This document shows positions 36,698-45,499 of a DNA stretch of 56,989 nt, piece by piece (the first letter of the stretch is position 1; each line of letters opens with the position of its first letter). The DNA comes from a bacterium. GTDB taxonomy: Bacteria > Bacillota > Clostridia > Lachnospirales > Lachnospiraceae. A model generated the notes under the pieces. That model was not told where the DNA came from and ran no database searches. It saw only the letters and a list, made by a program, of their open reading frames with translations. The stretch covers positions 1 to 56,989 of the forward strand of contig JAQXMB010000139.1 in the NCBI GenBank assembly GCA_029012425.1, written 5' to 3'. The translations under genes and the position numbers were made by a program.

Positions 36698-37490
36698 ATT
36701 CGCATACAAATCGCTTTTCTAATCGCCCCAACAGAAAATAGAGCAGCATTGCAATCACACAAAGAATCAATATTGACAGAATCACCCAATCCAGCTTGAA
36801 TACCTGACTGCCATAGATGATCATGTAGCCAAGTCCTCGTTTGGAACCGATGAATTCTCCGATAATGACACCTACCAGACAGAGTCCGATATTGACTTTC
36901 ATGATAGAGAAAAGGTTCGGTATGTTTGCAGGCAATACGACCTTAAAAAGCACATGTGCCCGATTGCCGTGAAGGGTACGAACCAGCTTGATTTTATCCG
37001 GTGATGTCTCGACAAATCCGGTATACAGATTGAGTATTGAACCAAAAATAGCCACGGACATTCCCGTTAGTATGATTGTCTTGTAGTTTGCACCAAGCCA
37101 CACGATGAGCAGGGGCGCAAGCGCAGATTTTGGCAGGCTGTTTAGCACAACCAGATAGGGTTCTAGTGTTTTGGATAGCGGTTTGTTCAGCCAAAGCAGA
37201 ATTGTTATCAGCAGTGTGGATACAATTACAAGCAAAAAGCTGATAAATGTTTCAAGCAAAGTGATACTGATATGCCCCATGAGCTGTCCGGTTAATAATA
37301 AATCCGCCGCACATAATCCAAGCTTTTTCGGACTGCTGAAGATGAAGGAATCAATCCATCCTGCCGAGGCAGAGATTTCCCATAATAGCAGAAAAGCAAT
37401 CAGAATACAAATCTGCAACAGATGAATACTGATTTTTGTATGTTTTTGTTTTCGAATATATAGTTCCTGAGCGGTGAGCTGTTTATGCAA
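36696..37490 (-). CDS. ABC transporter permease (SsuC/TauC/ThiX-like)
   Basis: Inner-membrane permease of an importer of the nitrate/sulfonate/taurine/thiamine-precursor class, 264 residues with about six hydrophobic helices (for example ISIHLLQICILIAFLLLWEI and ITLLETFISFLLVIVSTLLI). The family's EAA-type coupling loop is present around GFVETSPDKIKLVRTLHGNRAHVLFKVVLP, and the RGLGYMIIYG segment near the C-terminus is typical. Its ATG overlaps the end of the ATPase gene by eight bases, so the two are coupled. No binding-protein gene is adjacent, so the substrate is unknown. Confidence 0.88.
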   Translation of the reverse strand: MHKQLTAQELYIRKQKHTKISIHLLQICILIAFLLLWEISASAGWIDSFIFSSPKKLGLCAADLLLTGQLMGHISITLLETFISFLLVIVSTLLITILLWLNKPLSKTLEPYLVVLNSLPKSALAPLLIVWLGANYKTIILTGMSVAIFGSILNLYTGFVETSPDKIKLVRTLHGNRAHVLFKVVLPANIPNLFSIMKVNIGLCLVGVIIGEFIGSKRGLGYMIIYGSQVFKLDWVILSILILCVIAMLLYFLLGRLEKRFVCE

Positions 37491-38226
37491 GCTGATTCAT
37501 CTCCTTCCATAATTCACTGAAGTATTGTTTGAATTCGTCTGTCTGCCTGCGCGCAATCGAGCTGAGCGAAGAATCAAATGACATTTGAATCGTTCGTACA
37601 ATTGTGCCCGGACGAGGAGAAAGAATGAGAATCCGATCGCCCATACTGATTGCCTCTGACAGATCATGTGTAACAAGAATTGCTGACTTTTCCTCACTTC
37701 GGATAATACTTCCGATGTCATCAGCTACATTCAGGCGCGTCTGATAATCAAGTGCAGAAAATGGTTCATCGAGTAGCAGGAGTTTGGGTCTTGTCACAAG
37801 CGTTCGAATCAGAGCGGCGCGTTGGCGCATTCCGCCGGATAGTTCCTGTGGCTTCTTGTGACGAAAATCGTAAAGGCCGTATTTTTTTAGCAGATCATTT
37901 GCATATTCTTTGTTTTCAGGGGTCAACCGATGGGAGATTTCAAGACCAATATATACATTTTTTTCAATGGTACGCCAGTCAAACAGGTGATCCTGCTGGA
38001 GCATATAGCCAATCGAATCCTTTGCACCGATGATCTCGCCGCTTCCGGGCCTGATAAGCCCAAAAATCAAATCGAGCAGTGTAGACTTGCCACAACCGCT
38101 CGGACCAACGATGACTAAAAATTCTTTTTCTTCTACCGTAAAATTCATATTTTCAATGGCATGAACCTCACCCTCCATCGAGTGGTAAGAATAATCGACA
38201 TGCCGGAATTCTAATATATGATTCAT
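37483..38226 (-). CDS. ABC transporter ATP-binding protein (SsuB/TauB-like)
   Basis: ATPase of the same importer, 247 residues. Walker A is VGPSGCGKST, the Q-loop is in GYMLQQDHLF, the signature is LSGGMRQRAAL, Walker B is LLLLDEPFSALD, and the H-loop is in LVTHDLSEA. The frame extends upstream to 38364, but homologues start near MNHILEFRHVDYSY, and ATG at 38226 (complement) follows a modest AGGA. It is divergent from queH. No dedicated promoter was found by eye in the 120-base divergent gap. Confidence 0.9.
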   Translation of the reverse strand: MNHILEFRHVDYSYHSMEGEVHAIENMNFTVEEKEFLVIVGPSGCGKSTLLDLIFGLIRPGSGEIIGAKDSIGYMLQQDHLFDWRTIEKNVYIGLEISHRLTPENKEYANDLLKKYGLYDFRHKKPQELSGGMRQRAALIRTLVTRPKLLLLDEPFSALDYQTRLNVADDIGSIIRSEEKSAILVTHDLSEAISMGDRILILSPRPGTIVRTIQMSFDSSLSSIARRQTDEFKQYFSELWKEMNQLA

Positions 38227-38350
38227 AGCGAAAAAGTCCTCACAGTAATTTCGAACAGTTACACTATATTTTATGTTGCGTATTTTTGGTTGTGCGTATT
38301 GCCATTTTTTAAGTGATAGTTTAGAATAAAGCGGAAATGAGGTGACCGGC

Positions 38351-38995
38351 ATGAATCGATGCAATTATCAGCGAATGCTCGATCAGACAATCGATGATAT
38401 TACTGCACAGGGAATTGTACCAAGGCTTTTGCTGCACAGCTGTTGTGCGCCCTGCAGCAGTTATGTTTTAGAATATTTATCACAGTTTTTTTCCATTACG
38501 GTTTTTTATTATAATCCCAATATCTATCCGCCTGAGGAATATGCGCTCCGCGTGGCAGAGCAGTCGGCATTTATTGAGAAACTTCCGGTGAGACATCGGG
38601 TATCATTTATTGAGGGAGTCTATGATACAACCCGGTTTTATGAGGTTGCAAAAGGCTTCGAGACAGAGCCGGAGTGTGGAGAACGATGTTATAAATGCTA
38701 TGAGCTGCGCCTTGCGGAAGCAGGAAAACTTGCAAAAGAAAAAAATTTTGACTATTTTACAACCACTTTGTCAATCAGTCCACTGAAAAATGCGGAAAAA
38801 CTCAATGAAATCGGAGGCAGGATTGGAGAACAGCTGGGTATAAACTATTTGTATTCTGATTTCAAAAAGAAAAACGGATATCAGAGATCCACACAGCTAT
38901 CTAAGGAATACGACATGTACCGGCAGAACTATTGCGGGTGCGTCTATTCCTATCAGGAGATGTTAAAACGAGAAAATAAAGAAAAAGGAGACTAG
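38351..38995 (+). CDS. queH: Epoxyqueuosine reductase QueH
   Basis: Iron-sulfur protein that reduces epoxyqueuosine to queuosine in tRNA, the non-homologous replacement of QueG. 214 residues with the family's cysteine pattern: HSCCAPCSS (Cys31, Cys32, Cys35), [12 protein letters not shown], and NYCGCVYS near the C-terminus, plus YYNPNIYP and [18 protein letters not shown] at 38339-38345 fixes ATG 38351 rather than GTG 38342. The stop is five bases from argH, suggesting co-transcription, although the pathways are unrelated. Confidence 0.93.
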   Translation: MNRCNYQRMLDQTIDDITAQGIVPRLLLHSCCAPCSSYVLEYLSQFFSITVFYYNPNIYPPEEYALRVAEQSAFIEKLPVRHRVSFIEGVYDTTRFYEVAKGFETEPECGERCYKCYELRLAEAGKLAKEKNFDYFTTTLSISPLKNAEKLNEIGGRIGEQLGINYLYSDFKKKNGYQRSTQLSKEYDMYRQNYCGCVYSYQEMLKRENKEKGD

Positions 38996-38999
38996 TACA

Positions 39000-40379
39000 A
39001 TGGCACAGTTATGGGGCGGACGCTTCACAAAAGAGACAGATCAGCTTGTTTACAATTTTAATGCATCCATCGGTTTTGACCAGCGTTTCTACAAACAGGA
39101 TATCGAGGGCAGTATCGCACATGTGACAATGCTCGGCAGACAGGGAATCATCACGGAGGATGAGTCGGCACAGATTGTTGCGTGCTTAAAGGAAATCAGA
39201 AGTGAGGTTGAAGCCGGAACACTTACAATCAGTAGTGAATACGAGGATATTCACAGCTTTGTTGAGGCGACCTTAATCGATCGTCTTGGAGATGTCGGAA
39301 AGAAGCTTCATACCGGACGAAGCAGAAATGATCAGGTTGCATTGGATATGCGTTTGTATACGAGAAGTGAAGTGCTTGAGACCAGTCAGCTGTTAAAAGA
39401 ACTGTTAGAGACAATTGTGAAAATCATGGAGGAGCATACGAATACGATTATGCCCGGATTTACACATCTGCAGAAAGCACAGCCGATTACATTGGCACAT
39501 CACATGGGTGCATATTTTGAGATGTTTAAGCGGGATCGCCTTCGCCTGCATGATATTTATGAGCGCATGAATTACTGTCCGCTTGGTTCCGGTGCACTGG
39601 CGGGAACGACCTATCCGCTCGACCGTGAGCTTACGGCTGAGCTGTTAGGCTTTTATGGACCGACACTTAACAGCATGGACGGCGTGTCAGACAGAGATTA
39701 TCTGATCGAGTTTTTAAGCGCCTGTGCCACAATCATGATGCATCTGTCCCGTTTTTCTGAAGAGGTAATTATCTGGAACAGTAATGAGTATCGTTTTGTA
39801 GAAATTGATGATGCGTATAGCACCGGAAGCTCGATTATGCCGCAGAAAAAGAATCCGGACATTGCAGAGCTTGTTCGAGGCAAAACCGGTCGGGTGTATG
39901 GTGCACTCACAAGTCTTCTTACGACAATGAAAGGCATTCCGCTTGCATACAACAAGGATATGCAGGAGGATAAGGAGCTCAGCTTTGATGCAATGGATAC
40001 GGTAAAGGGATGTATCGCCTTGTTCAATGGCATGCTTGCAACGATGAAGTTTAACAAGGAGCAGATGTATGCATCTGCAAACGGTGGATTTACCAATGCA
40101 ACCGATGCAGCTGATTATCTGGTAGGACATGGCGTTCCGTTCCGTGATGCACATTCAATCATCGGTCGATTGGTTCTTTATTGTATCGAGCAGGACAAGG
40201 CAATCGATGAGCTTACGCTTGATGAGTTAAGGGCAATCAGCCCGGTGTTTGAGGACGATATCTATGATGCAATCTCCATGGAAACCTGTGTGAATAAGAG
40301 ACTTACAATTGGGGCTCCCGGACCTGCTGCGATGGAACAGGTGATTGCGGCTGCAAAGGCATATCTGAATGAGAATTAG
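39000..40379 (+). CDS. argH: Argininosuccinate lyase
   Basis: Splits argininosuccinate to arginine and fumarate, the last step of arginine synthesis; cytosolic tetramer, 459 residues. It starts [24 protein letters not shown], has [37 protein letters not shown], and the catalytic-serine signature [16 protein letters not shown]. Everything is intact and of normal length. argG is not adjacent. The ribosome site AAAGGAG lies eight bases upstream. ArgR, encoded at 27.4 kb, is the likely regulator by family knowledge. Confidence 0.97.
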   Translation: MAQLWGGRFTKETDQLVYNFNASIGFDQRFYKQDIEGSIAHVTMLGRQGIITEDESAQIVACLKEIRSEVEAGTLTISSEYEDIHSFVEATLIDRLGDVGKKLHTGRSRNDQVALDMRLYTRSEVLETSQLLKELLETIVKIMEEHTNTIMPGFTHLQKAQPITLAHHMGAYFEMFKRDRLRLHDIYERMNYCPLGSGALAGTTYPLDRELTAELLGFYGPTLNSMDGVSDRDYLIEFLSACATIMMHLSRFSEEVIIWNSNEYRFVEIDDAYSTGSSIMPQKKNPDIAELVRGKTGRVYGALTSLLTTMKGIPLAYNKDMQEDKELSFDAMDTVKGCIALFNGMLATMKFNKEQMYASANGGFTNATDAADYLVGHGVPFRDAHSIIGRLVLYCIEQDKAIDELTLDELRAISPVFEDDIYDAISMETCVNKRLTIGAPGPAAMEQVIAAAKAYLNEN

Positions 40380-40488
40380 CAAAATATATAAATTGGGTAT
40401 TGCTTTTTTGTGCACTTTGTATTAGTATGATACAGAAATACAAATGTACGCGAGAGACGGACAATACAAAAATAGGAGAATTGAAAAG

Positions 40489-41574
40489 ATGAGTGAGAAA
40501 TTAAGAGTTGGAATTTTAGGCGGAACCGGAATGGTAGGACAGAGATTTATCTCTATATTAGAGAATCATCCCTGGTTTGAGGTCACAACCATTGCTGCAA
40601 GTCCAAGAAGTGCCGGACAGACCTATGAGCAGGCTGTTGGCGGACGCTGGAAAATGACAACTCCCATGCCGGAAGCAGTTAAAAATATTATTGTAAAAAA
40701 TGTGAACGAAGTGGAAGCGGTTGCAAGCGAAGTTGATTTCGTATTCAGCGCTGTTGACATGACAAAGGATGAGATTAAGGCAATCGAAGAGGCATATGCA
40801 AAGACGGAGACGCCTGTCGTTTCCAATAACAGTGCGCATCGTTGGACACCGGATGTTCCGATGGTTATTCCGGAGATTAACGCACAGCATTTCGATGTCA
40901 TTGAGTCACAGAAGAAGCGCCTTGGAACAACGCGCGGATTTATCGCTGTAAAGCCGAATTGTTCGATTCAGAGCTACACACCGGTACTCACCGCATGGAA
41001 AGAGTTTGAGCCCTATGAGGTAGTAGCAACAACCTACCAGGCAATTTCCGGTGCAGGAAAGACCTTCAGGGATTGGCCGGAGATGGAGGGAAATATCATT
41101 CCTTACATCGGTGGCGAGGAAGAGAAGAGCGAGAAGGAGCCCCTTCGTGTATGGGGAGAAGTTAAGGATGGCGTCATCGTTCCTGCGACTTCACCGGTAA
41201 TCACCTGTCAGTGTATCCGTGTTCCTGTTTTGAACGGACATACTGCTGCTGTATTTGTGAAATTCAGAAAGAAAGCAACCAAGGAGCAGTTGATTGATAA
41301 GCTGCGTGAGTTCAAGGGACTTCCGCAGGAGCTTGCGCTTCCGAGTGCTCCCAAGCAGTTCATCCAGTATCTGGAGGAGGATAACCGTCCGCAGGTTTCA
41401 CTTGATGTTGATTATGAAGGTGGAATGGGTGTCAGCGTTGGTCGTCTTCGTGAGGACAGCGTATACGATTGGAAGTTTGTAGGACTTTCACATAATACCC
41501 TTCGCGGAGCAGCAGGCGGAGCTGTTCTTTGTGCAGAAACACTGAAAGCACAGGGCTTCATTTCAAAAAAGTAG
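40489..41574 (+). CDS. asd: Aspartate-semialdehyde dehydrogenase
   Basis: Reduces aspartyl phosphate to aspartate semialdehyde with NADPH, the branch point to lysine, diaminopimelate, threonine and methionine. 361 residues. The Rossmann motif is GILGGTGMVGQRF, the catalytic cysteine is Cys158 in KPNCSIQSY, and the catalytic His lies in RVPVLNGHTAAV. Length and motif spacing match the archaeal/fungal-like branch (about 350-360 residues) rather than the shorter E. coli type. The frame extends to 40444, but AGGAGA and the family start support ATG 40489. A perfect terminator follows. Confidence 0.95.
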   Translation: MSEKLRVGILGGTGMVGQRFISILENHPWFEVTTIAASPRSAGQTYEQAVGGRWKMTTPMPEAVKNIIVKNVNEVEAVASEVDFVFSAVDMTKDEIKAIEEAYAKTETPVVSNNSAHRWTPDVPMVIPEINAQHFDVIESQKKRLGTTRGFIAVKPNCSIQSYTPVLTAWKEFEPYEVVATTYQAISGAGKTFRDWPEMEGNIIPYIGGEEEKSEKEPLRVWGEVKDGVIVPATSPVITCQCIRVPVLNGHTAAVFVKFRKKATKEQLIDKLREFKGLPQELALPSAPKQFIQYLEEDNRPQVSLDVDYEGGMGVSVGRLREDSVYDWKFVGLSHNTLRGAAGGAVLCAETLKAQGFISKK

Positions 41575-41603
41575 TTGAAACAGTTTCATAACAATTAATT
41601 TGG

Positions 41604-41632
41604 AAAGAGTGTTGGAAACAACACTCTTTTTG
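41604..41632 (+). terminator. rho-independent terminator of asd
   Basis: AAAGAGTGTTG (41604-41614) and CAACACTCTTT (41619-41629) around a GAAA tetraloop, then T's. It insulates the downstream AAA+/ADP-ribosyltransferase locus from asd. Confidence 0.95.
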
Positions 41633-41634
41633 TC

Positions 41635-41663
41635 TGTCTTTTGTCTGTGTTTTTGTGTATAAT
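41635..41663 (+). promoter_or_regulatory. promoter candidate of the AAA+/ART locus
   Basis: Perfect TATAAT at 41658-41663 with TGTCTT at 41635-41640 (17-base spacer); the transcript would start about 40 bases before the first ATPase gene. The -35 is weak and overlaps the preceding terminator's tail. TTGTCTG-like repeats occur in the spacer. Confidence 0.45.
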
Positions 41664-41709
41664 AACAATAGAAAAAGTATGGTTTGTTTGTGAGAATGGG
41701 GAAGGTTAC

Positions 41710-43833
41710 ATGTATTTGAATTCAAATGATGAGCGTCGTGCGTATTTAAATAATGAACAACTGCAGCAGGAGTATGAAGAGTTATTTGATGATTTATTCG
41801 ACTATGTTTTAAATGAGGAGTTTGGAATCCATGATTTTGACATTACGGCTGAAGTTGTTCCGGATCCGTCGTTGGAGGAAGCACACCGGCATCTTGCCGC
41901 CATCATGGATTGGATTGATGCGCGTGAAGAGGCAAGCTCAGATGAAATTTCAATCCTTCGAATGGTCAGGAAAATGAAGCTTTCGCGTCAGGAAAAGCTG
42001 TTTTTCTGGCTGCTTTTGACGCCGCAGCTGTCTGTCAGCTGCTATAGCGGTTATCAGAAATATCTGCAGCTTCGGGGAGAGAGTAAAACTTCCTGTGCAT
42101 TTTTTCTCGATCTGATGCGCTATGCGATTGCTATCAATTCTTCGGAGTTTTTGAAGTTTTTTACAGAGGAAGGAAATCTTGGAAAGTATTGTCTGGTCAA
42201 GACAAAGGGAAATGTCTTTTTCGGGTCAGAGATCGGACTTCGCGAGGCAATCATCAGACGAAGCAGGAATCTGTCTGTAGATACCGGAATTTATCGCCGT
42301 TATTATGAATATTATGAGAATCATCATACACTGTATGGAATCGATGGATATTATGAGAAACTTTTAAGTCTTTTTCAAAAAGAGGAACAGGAAGCCGAAT
42401 CACCGGATGTCTCCCCGTGTCTGGTACAATTGATGGGTGGTGCATACAGTGGGAAAAAGTCACTGCTCCATGAGGTTGCAAAGAAACTGGATAAAAGGCT
42501 TCTTGTCATCCGGCTGGACGAACTGAAAACCGCAGGCGCAGAACTGTTTGATGTCGTAATCTCAGAGCTTCAGACCGAGTGTTATCTGGAGCGTCCGATT
42601 GTGTATGTGGAGGATGATTTAGAAGCGGGAAAGATTGCAGATGCCAGGACACATGCAAGGATACAGGAACTGTTTGGCATGCTGCTTCAGGAAAACCGCA
42701 TTGTTTTTTGTTCTCTGCTCGAGCAGGATGCAAGAAACATGGCGATTCCATTTGCAAAGATTGCTGTAGGTGATGACATATCCGTAAAACAAGCGGTATG
42801 GCAGGGCGTTTTTCATGAGTATCCCCATGCGCGGCTCGACAAGGCGGATCATCTTGCATCCAAGTATTCCCTGAACGCCGGGATGATTCGACGGGTCATG
42901 GAACAGGCAGAGCTTTACAGGCAGATGGAAGGCTGCAAATATATCGAAAAAGGACATTTAGAGCAGGCAGTATTCTCGTCCGGCAGCATTAATTTTGAGG
43001 GACTTGCGTCACGCGTACCTACCGTGTTTGGCTGGGAGGATATTGAGCTGAAGGACTCTGTCAGAAGAATCCTGCAGCTGGTGATGAAGCGTGTCAACCT
43101 CAAATATCAGGTGGGCGAGCGCTGTGGACTCAATAAAAAGCTGGCGTACGGAAAAGGTGTAACCGTACTGTTCTATGGCAAACCGGGTACAGGAAAAACA
43201 ATGTGTGCGCAGGTGCTTGCCAAGGAGCTGGGCATGGAACTCTACCGTGTGGACATCAGTCAGCTGGTCAGCAAATACATTGGTGAGACGGAAAAAAATC
43301 TGGCAAAGGTTTTCGATGAGGCAAAAAAGGGTAATATTATTCTGTTTTTTGATGAAGCAGATGCTATTTTTTCACAGCGTACTGAAATCAGCGGAACCAA
43401 TGACAAGCATGCGAATGCAGAGGTTTCCTTTTTGCTTCAGAAGATGGAAGAATATCCGGGTGTTGCGATTCTTGCAACCAATCTGGTGAAAAATTTTGAC
43501 CCTGCGGTGATGCGCAGACTTACTTACAGTATCAACTTTGAGCTTCCGGACAAAGAAACCATCTTAAAGCTCTGGCAGACGATTCTTCCGGGGCATGTGA
43601 AACTGGATCCGTCGATTGATCTGGAATTCTTTGCTTCAAATTTTGAACTCAGTGGCAGTAATATCAAGTCAATTCTGTATAATGCCGCATATATGGCAGC
43701 TTCTGAGGATGCTGACGAGATTTTGATAACACCGGCGGAGCTGATTCCGGCAATCCAAATGGAATATGAGAAGATTGGAGAATTTTTAAACCGTTCCAGC
43801 CTGGGGCAATATATGGTTTATGCCAAGGTGTAG
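41710..43833 (+). CDS. Large AAA+ ATPase A (Afp15-like C-terminal ATPase)
   Basis: 707-residue cytosolic protein. An N-terminal helical region (about 1-220) precedes a degenerate first ATPase-like domain (about 235-420; GGAYSGKKS, with Lys where Ser/Thr is expected). The C-terminal AAA+ domain is intact: Walker A GKPGTGKT at 490-497, KYIGETEKNLAKVFDEA, Walker B ILFFDEADA (Asp548, Glu549), sensor LATNLV and an RRLTYSINFELPDKE region, with FELSGSNIKSILYNAA after it. This C-terminal domain resembles the ATPase of contractile injection loci (Afp15 family), as far as memory goes. GGGGAAGG precedes ATG 41710; the frame extends upstream to 41641. It heads a tightly packed operon. Substrate unknown. 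Confidence 0.88.
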   Translation: MYLNSNDERRAYLNNEQLQQEYEELFDDLFDYVLNEEFGIHDFDITAEVVPDPSLEEAHRHLAAIMDWIDAREEASSDEISILRMVRKMKLSRQEKLFFWLLLTPQLSVSCYSGYQKYLQLRGESKTSCAFFLDLMRYAIAINSSEFLKFFTEEGNLGKYCLVKTKGNVFFGSEIGLREAIIRRSRNLSVDTGIYRRYYEYYENHHTLYGIDGYYEKLLSLFQKEEQEAESPDVSPCLVQLMGGAYSGKKSLLHEVAKKLDKRLLVIRLDELKTAGAELFDVVISELQTECYLERPIVYVEDDLEAGKIADARTHARIQELFGMLLQENRIVFCSLLEQDARNMAIPFAKIAVGDDISVKQAVWQGVFHEYPHARLDKADHLASKYSLNAGMIRRVMEQAELYRQMEGCKYIEKGHLEQAVFSSGSINFEGLASRVPTVFGWEDIELKDSVRRILQLVMKRVNLKYQVGERCGLNKKLAYGKGVTVLFYGKPGTGKTMCAQVLAKELGMELYRVDISQLVSKYIGETEKNLAKVFDEAKKGNIILFFDEADAIFSQRTEISGTNDKHANAEVSFLLQKMEEYPGVAILATNLVKNFDPAVMRRLTYSINFELPDKETILKLWQTILPGHVKLDPSIDLEFFASNFELSGSNIKSILYNAAYMAASEDADEILITPAELIPAIQMEYEKIGEFLNRSSLGQYMVYAKV

Positions 43834-43848
43834 AAGGAGGAAAAAGCA

Positions 43849-45483
43849 ATGGATGATACTGCCGTATTAGAAGAGCAGATTCCCGTGGACAATATCCAAC
43901 AGGATGAAGAAGAGCATGCTAAGCAGGCCGAGCAAAAAGAGGGGGATGCACAAGGCTCAAAACCGCTTTTGATGCAGACTATCACACTGCAGACGCCTCC
44001 GCCCGGCGGAAAAAGTTTCGGTGTCTTTTCCAGAGCAGCATTTGAAGAAATCAGCGGGAAAAGTATTTCAAAGCTTCCCGAAGCCTATCAGCAGATGGGT
44101 GCATATCTCGATGCCTATAGTGCAGTTATGTACTCCGGTCAGGGAGCGACGGAACAGGGGAAAGTTGCGCTGAAGGCGAATTTACAGCAGATTTATTCGA
44201 TTTCAGAGAGATATCTGTTGACGGAAAAAGCAGGAAAACGAAACCGGATGGTGCGGGTTGCAATGGGTGTTTTGAAAAAGCAGTCAAAAGAAAAAATGGA
44301 CAGACTCGAAAACCGAGGAGAAAATCCGTCGAGTCCTCAGCAACAGGTACGCATGAGACTATCCGGCCCCTTGCCGATGCCCGGCAGACCTGTGGAAGGC
44401 GCAGCAAACAGGAACACGACACCGCCGGCTGCTCCCGCGGTAAATATGAAGAGTGCCATCGCACAGGGCATCTCACAAGTTTCGCAACCGAAGAGCGCGG
44501 CAAAGGCGGAAGTGATGACACCGGCGGCAAGACCGAAGAAAACCATCGCACAGGATGTTTCGCAGATGCCTGTTTTACCGGTGGCAAAAAGAGCGGAAGC
44601 TGCGCCACCGGCGATGCAGCGGAAGAATACAATCGCACACGCAACCATGCGCGTGACGCCACCGAAAGGGGAGACGGCAAATGATTTTCTCAAATGGAAG
44701 CTGGTGCTTCTGAATGCAGAAAAGGGAGGTCTTGGTTGGAATAATTCCAAATACTTTCTTCGGGTGCAGGATGCGTTAGAAAATACAATGCGTGTACTGT
44801 CAAAACAATTTGGCAGTGTCTCGCGGGATAATATTGATACCCTGTTGGAGGCAACTACAACCTTTCAGACATTGCTTGATTCATGCAGACAATATACTGC
44901 ACGAAAGCCGCGGACACAAAGCGGCATAGAACGCCGAAATCTGGTACTTCAGATTCAGGAGTATGCACAGTTGGACTTGCATGGCTGTAAGGACGCCATC
45001 CATAAATTTCAGTCGATGCCTGAGAAAGACCAGGCAAAGGAAACCTGGCAGTCTGTGCTGGGCAACGCCAGAGCGTCTTTGCAGACCGAACAAGACGGGG
45101 TATCCCGTCAGGAGAAATCAACCGGTAGTGTGACTTCGCGTGGCAATTCAATGACGAACATTCGAAAAGCAGCAACCAGCCGTATGACGAAGCTGCTTGG
45201 AATGGGAAAGCTTGCAGGTCAGGCACTTGTCAATCGTCTGGACGCACTCGATGTGCTGATGGTTCGTTATGTGCTGAAGGATCTTTTTAATCGTCAACAG
45301 ATTAATAAAGCTCTCCGGTATCTGGATATTTTCAAAAAGAGTATTCAAAAGACCGGTACAGAACAGGCAAGTCATTCCGCTGAGAAGGAAGCGTCCGAGA
45401 ATCCGAAGCCGGCAGGTGAGCAGGCGATGGAAGCTTCCGCTTTGGAGAGTAGTGATGGAGGAGCCGGCGCGGAAGTAAAATAA
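43849..45483 (+). CDS. 544-residue repeat-containing linker protein, unknown function
   Basis: I do not recognise this protein. It has an acidic N-terminal tail (about 1-40), a helical domain (about 55-155), a Pro/Ala-rich disordered linker (about 160-285) and a second helical domain (about 285-495), then an acidic Glu/Ala-rich tail. The linker has three tandem repeats with an exact 29-residue period, each starting K-x-[AT]-I-A-[QH] at Lys201, Lys230 and Lys259. The two helical domains share a faint pattern (an L-rich helix, then [SC]-x-x-Y, then R-[RN]), which suggests duplication. No signal peptide or membrane helix. It sits between the two ATPase genes, 15 and 16 bases from them, so a scaffold or substrate adaptor role is possible but only inferred. 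Confidence 0.8.
   Translation: MDDTAVLEEQIPVDNIQQDEEEHAKQAEQKEGDAQGSKPLLMQTITLQTPPPGGKSFGVFSRAAFEEISGKSISKLPEAYQQMGAYLDAYSAVMYSGQGATEQGKVALKANLQQIYSISERYLLTEKAGKRNRMVRVAMGVLKKQSKEKMDRLENRGENPSSPQQQVRMRLSGPLPMPGRPVEGAANRNTTPPAAPAVNMKSAIAQGISQVSQPKSAAKAEVMTPAARPKKTIAQDVSQMPVLPVAKRAEAAPPAMQRKNTIAHATMRVTPPKGETANDFLKWKLVLLNAEKGGLGWNNSKYFLRVQDALENTMRVLSKQFGSVSRDNIDTLLEATTTFQTLLDSCRQYTARKPRTQSGIERRNLVLQIQEYAQLDLHGCKDAIHKFQSMPEKDQAKETWQSVLGNARASLQTEQDGVSRQEKSTGSVTSRGNSMTNIRKAATSRMTKLLGMGKLAGQALVNRLDALDVLMVRYVLKDLFNRQQINKALRYLDIFKKSIQKTGTEQASHSAEKEASENPKPAGEQAMEASALESSDGGAGAEVK
44449..44679 (+). repeat. three tandem 87-bp (29-codon) repeats in the 544-residue gene
   Basis: Units start at 44449, 44536 and 44623 (Lys201, Lys230, Lys259). 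Cores: KSAIAQGISQ, KKTIAQDVSQ, KNTIAHATMR. The first two units also match in their second half (AKAE..TPAA.. and AKRAEAAPPAM). The third is partial. Repeats have diverged at DNA level, especially in the third. Confidence 0.75.
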
Positions 45484-45499
45484 CTTTGGAGTATAAAAG

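Noticed and set aside
40400..40431. Promoter of asd
   Set aside because: TATGAT at 40426 has only TTGCTT with a 20-base spacer; too weak to list.
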